A DNA stretch of 64,000 bases, taken from Lachnospiraceae bacterium (GTDB taxonomy: Bacteria > Bacillota > Clostridia > Lachnospirales > Lachnospiraceae). The notes under the pieces were generated by a model. It was not told the DNA's origin and searched no databases. It worked only from the letters and a program-made list of their open reading frames with translations. Both the position numbers and the translations under genes were made by a program. The number at the start of each line of letters is the position of its first letter. Within the stretch, counting starts at the first letter, position 1. Location: positions 1-64,000 of the forward strand of contig VSOB01000004.1 in assembly GCA_009774625.1 (NCBI GenBank), written 5' to 3'. Positions 61,639 to 64,000 of the stretch are shown piece by piece.

Positions 61639-62400
61639 CTATTTGCTACACTGGATAATGATATTTTCAGGCGCGGTTCCGGTCTTTCTTGTCACGATAT
61701 CTTCTATCTGTGCACACTGGGCATCTGTCAGCGTATCCGCACTGACCACCACATCCACACCGCTTTCACTGATGCTGACCACCACATCCTCAAATCCTTT
61801 TGCCTCCAAAAGAATTTCCGCTGCGGTTTCCTTTTCCGCGATGTCAGTAAGCTGAATCATCCCTTCAATGGCGCTCTGTTTCTGTTCCTCGGAAACACTG
61901 GTACTGTTGATAATATCCAGCAATGTTTCCTTGTTTTTTGCCCGTGTCTGCTCCTTCATCAGTTTTGCGCCTGACATTGTTGTCACATTTGTTGTGGAAG
62001 TAAACACCGCCTCTCCCGGCGTATCCTCCTGTGTCACCTCATTCTGTGCCATTTCCTCAGACAGATAATCGGCAGAGGCTGTGATATCATCTGTATCCAG
62101 ACTCTCAATGTCCTGGAATACCGACTCCTGCCCCGTATCCGCCGACGTCAGCGCCGCATCCGCCAGTTCCATATCCTCATCCGAAATTTCAAGGGAAGCA
62201 GACGAATACGTCTCTCCGGCCAAAGCAGCGTCCTCCAGCTCCAGGTCCTCTCCATTTTCCGCTACCACCGACTGCCCGGAGACATTCATCAGTTCTTCAT
62301 CGCTCAATTTTGTTCCCGCAAAATTGAGATACCCTGCCACCGCTATCATAATAGCCAGTGCCGTAATCATGATCTGGTTCTTTTTCAGTACGTTTTTCAA
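61639..62400 (-). CDS. spoIIIAH: Stage III sporulation protein AH
   Basis: SpoIIIAH in the mother cell pairs with forespore SpoIIQ to form the channel between the two cells. The 253-residue protein has an N-terminal membrane helix (residues 8-28), an unusually long acidic linker (about 32-140, with a DAALAGE and DAALTSAD repeat), and the C-terminal ring-building motif domain (about 150-253, with KEQTRAKNKETLLDIINSTSVSEEQK). It follows spoIIIAG by 12 bases. Last gene of the spoIIIA operon. Confidence 0.9.
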   Translation of the reverse strand: MKNVLKKNQIMITALAIMIAVAGYLNFAGTKLSDEELMNVSGQSVVAENGEDLELEDAALAGETYSSASLEISDEDMELADAALTSADTGQESVFQDIESLDTDDITASADYLSEEMAQNEVTQEDTPGEAVFTSTTNVTTMSGAKLMKEQTRAKNKETLLDIINSTSVSEEQKQSAIEGMIQLTDIAEKETAAEILLEAKGFEDVVVSISESGVDVVVSADTLTDAQCAQIEDIVTRKTGTAPENIIIQCSK

Positions 62401-62412
62401 GATATTCTCCCC

Positions 62413-63006
62413 TTACTTTGCCGTTTTCATTTTTGCTATTTTAATTTTATTCGCATTGATCCCAAATAATGCCTGAATTGCTTCACTAATATTTGCCCTT
62501 ACCGTTTCCACACCGCCGCCCTCTGCCAGCACAGCCACACCGCCCACTGCAGGCTGCATTTTTTTGCGTACATAGGGAATCTGCCTGCCCTGGGCATCCG
62601 TCACAAATACGGTGGACTCCTGACTGTCCATCTCACTGGTATTGCGGCTGCCTCCCGCCGCGTCGTTTTCCGTCATATTGGAACGGGCGGCAGGCCGGTC
62701 CTTTTCCACGATGTCCTCACCTGTGGACTCCAGTGTAATCATCACCTTAACCCGTCCCACTCCATCCATACAGGTAAGCAGCTCTTCCAGCTCCTGTTCC
62801 AGCCCCCTGACATAGGCGTCCGTATCCCACTGCTGTGCCGCCTGGCTGCTCTGGGCCTGCTGTTCCTTTGCCCCGGCTGACTCCGTATAGGATACGGTAT
62901 CCTCATTCCCAGCTTTGGTATCCTCCTTTTTCACCGGAATGCAGACAATCAAAAGCAGCACACCGGCCAATGCAAAAATAATGAATTTTTCTTTTTTTTC
63001 ACTCAA
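62413..63006 (-). CDS. spoIIIAG: Stage III sporulation protein AG
   Basis: Forms a large ring in the SpoIIIA-SpoIIQ channel. The 197-residue protein has one membrane helix (residues 8-24), a Gln/Ala-rich linker, and a ring-building domain with MDGVGRVKVMITLESTGEDIVEKD and a conserved VGGVAVLAEGGGVETVRANISEAIQALFGI. Overlaps spoIIIAF by eight bases. Confidence 0.92.
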   Translation of the reverse strand: MSEKKEKFIIFALAGVLLLIVCIPVKKEDTKAGNEDTVSYTESAGAKEQQAQSSQAAQQWDTDAYVRGLEQELEELLTCMDGVGRVKVMITLESTGEDIVEKDRPAARSNMTENDAAGGSRNTSEMDSQESTVFVTDAQGRQIPYVRKKMQPAVGGVAVLAEGGGVETVRANISEAIQALFGINANKIKIAKMKTAK

Positions 63007-63586
63007 TCAGCTTCACCTCCAGCATGCTCTCTTCCACACCCAGCACATCTGCAAACAAGACAGTCAACATTTGTCCGTTTCCTCCATCCGCCGGCCCGTC
63101 CGTCTCCTTTTGCAGACTGATCTCATCCACCTGTACCTTTCGGATCTCTGCTCCTGCCGGAGCCACCCGGATCCGTATCCGGCAGGTATTTTCTTCATCC
63201 ATCCCGCTTTCTTCCGGAATATCCAGCACTTCCACTTTCTGCACCGTATATCCGTGCTGCTGCGCACACGGCTCCAGCTTATCCCTGATCTCCTCTCCGA
63301 TCTGTGCCAGATAGTTTTCGGATGGCGTCATATCAAACGCCGGTTCCTGAACAGAAAGTTCCTGCAGCTTGTCCGTATAGGTGTTCATACAGGTCCTGTA
63401 CTCCTCCCTGGCCCCGCTGTGAAACCATTCCACCAGTGGGATCACCAAAATAACAAGTGTCATGATCCCCACAAGAAATCTGAAATATTTCTCATAAGAC
63501 GGATTGGGACGGAAATGGATCAGCGCCTGCGCCAGTATCATAAATACACTGGTCCGCTTTATGATTTCCATCAGATAGTCTTCCAT
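62999..63586 (-). CDS. spoIIIAF: Stage III sporulation protein AF
   Basis: Membrane component of the SpoIIIA channel. The 195-residue protein (from 63586) has two N-terminal membrane helices (about 10-25 and 33-50) followed by a soluble ring-building-motif domain. Start at 63586 shares one base with the spoIIIAE stop (TAATG). The frame is open to 63646, but that start lies inside spoIIIAE. Confidence 0.88.
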   Translation of the reverse strand: MEDYLMEIIKRTSVFMILAQALIHFRPNPSYEKYFRFLVGIMTLVILVIPLVEWFHSGAREEYRTCMNTYTDKLQELSVQEPAFDMTPSENYLAQIGEEIRDKLEPCAQQHGYTVQKVEVLDIPEESGMDEENTCRIRIRVAPAGAEIRKVQVDEISLQKETDGPADGGNGQMLTVLFADVLGVEESMLEVKLIE

Positions 63587-64000
63587 TAAAATCCCCGATT
63601 CGTTGTCATAGCCGCTATGGCTATCATAATCAAAAACAGACCGCATGCAGTCAGTACGATGCGAAGGACAAGCAGACTGCCCTCTCCCACCTGGTCCATA
63701 CAGGAAGTGATCCTTCTGTCACTGACGATTCCCGCAAGCGCCGCCGAAAGTTTCAGCAGCATGGCGAGAATCCATATCTTAATTGCCGGCAATGCACACA
63801 ACAGCACCAGCAGCAGCACCGCCAGAACGCCAATGCTGTTTTTAATCAGGACTGCGGAACCGATCACCAGCTCCGCCACACTGTCGCTGACCGTACCGAT
63901 TCCCGGTATCAGGGCAATGGTTTTCTGCAAAGTGGACATTTTCATAGCATCTATTACAGGTGTTATCATTGACTGTATCATGCTGATGCCGGTAATCACT
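63586..64000 (-). CDS. spoIIIAE: Stage III sporulation protein AE (C-terminal part, cut by the window edge)
   Basis: The last about 138 residues of SpoIIIAE, a polytopic protein of the mother-cell channel. Visible: MKMSTLQKTIALIPGIGTVSDSVAELVIGSAVLIKNSIGV, typical of the family, and three to four membrane helices. The N-terminal part lies beyond 64000. SpoIIIAF follows with a one-base overlap, the standard spoIIIAE-AF-AG-AH order. Confidence 0.9.
   Translation of the reverse strand, partial: VITGISMIQSMITPVIDAMKMSTLQKTIALIPGIGTVSDSVAELVIGSAVLIKNSIGVLAVLLLVLLCALPAIKIWILAMLLKLSAALAGIVSDRRITSCMDQVGEGSLLVLRIVLTACGLFLIMIAIAAMTTNRGF

Overview
The window reads as a chromosomal segment of a low- to mid-GC, spore-forming member of the Clostridia, most likely Lachnospiraceae. 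The evidence is gene content and order: a spoIIIA operon, spoIVB, spoIIM and a Spo0A-family protein sit among classical Firmicutes housekeeping blocks (asp23-nusB-xseA-xseB-ispA-dxs-tlyA-nadK-argR-recN; yicC-remA-gmk-rpoZ-rimO-pgsA-cinA; recA-recX-rny). Most genes lie on the minus strand. I see no rRNA, tRNA, CRISPR array, prophage or insertion sequence. The genus cannot be named from what is visible.

Left part (1-25 kb). A HisJ-type histidinol phosphatase stands alone and faces a large multidomain flavin/rhodanese/siroheme/ferredoxin oxidoreductase. The iscS-iscU-mnmA sulfur-transfer operon, a SpoVB-like flippase, a DAHP synthase, xerD, spoIIM, a Nudix ADP-ribose pyrophosphatase and a type Ic aspartate aminotransferase follow. 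Next come an unlisted 36-residue membrane peptide, rny, and SOS-controlled recA-recX. A zinc-ribbon repeat protein precedes the cinA-to-yicC housekeeping operon, which is transcribed from a near-consensus promoter.

Middle part (24-44 kb), the accessory region. A MarR/MATE efflux operon has a perfect palindromic operator just downstream of its -10 box. Two secreted SGNH hydrolases flank a compact five-gene operon encoding a MoxR-type AAA ATPase, a DUF5682-like protein, a VWA protein, a double SWIM zinc-finger protein and a DUF4132 giant. The content matches, from memory, the uncharacterised Escherichia coli yehL-yehM-yehP-yehQ-yehI set. A sequence closely resembling the two LexA boxes of this genome's recA lies upstream of its putative promoter. 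This is the best candidate here for an undescribed, possibly damage-inducible system. It is followed by a secreted glycosidase/SGNH pair, rqcH and glgA.

Right part (44-64 kb). The glgA leader carries two 83-bp near-identical repeats, each centred on a 20-bp palindrome. Where the sporulation master regulator normally follows spoIVB there is a Spo0A homologue that keeps its DNA-binding domain but has lost most of its phosphoreceiver domain. A TPR-DUF4037-DUF4125 fusion and a small membrane protein separate it from spoIVB. Then come the recN-to-asp23 operon, prfC with a transglutaminase-like lipoprotein, and the 3' half of the spoIIIA operon running off the right edge.

A dispersed palindromic element (consensus arms AACAATAGAAAG/CTTTCTATTGTT) occurs three times, each time in an intergenic region at a gene end. 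Gene functions are inferred from translated sequence and remembered family features; no database search was run.
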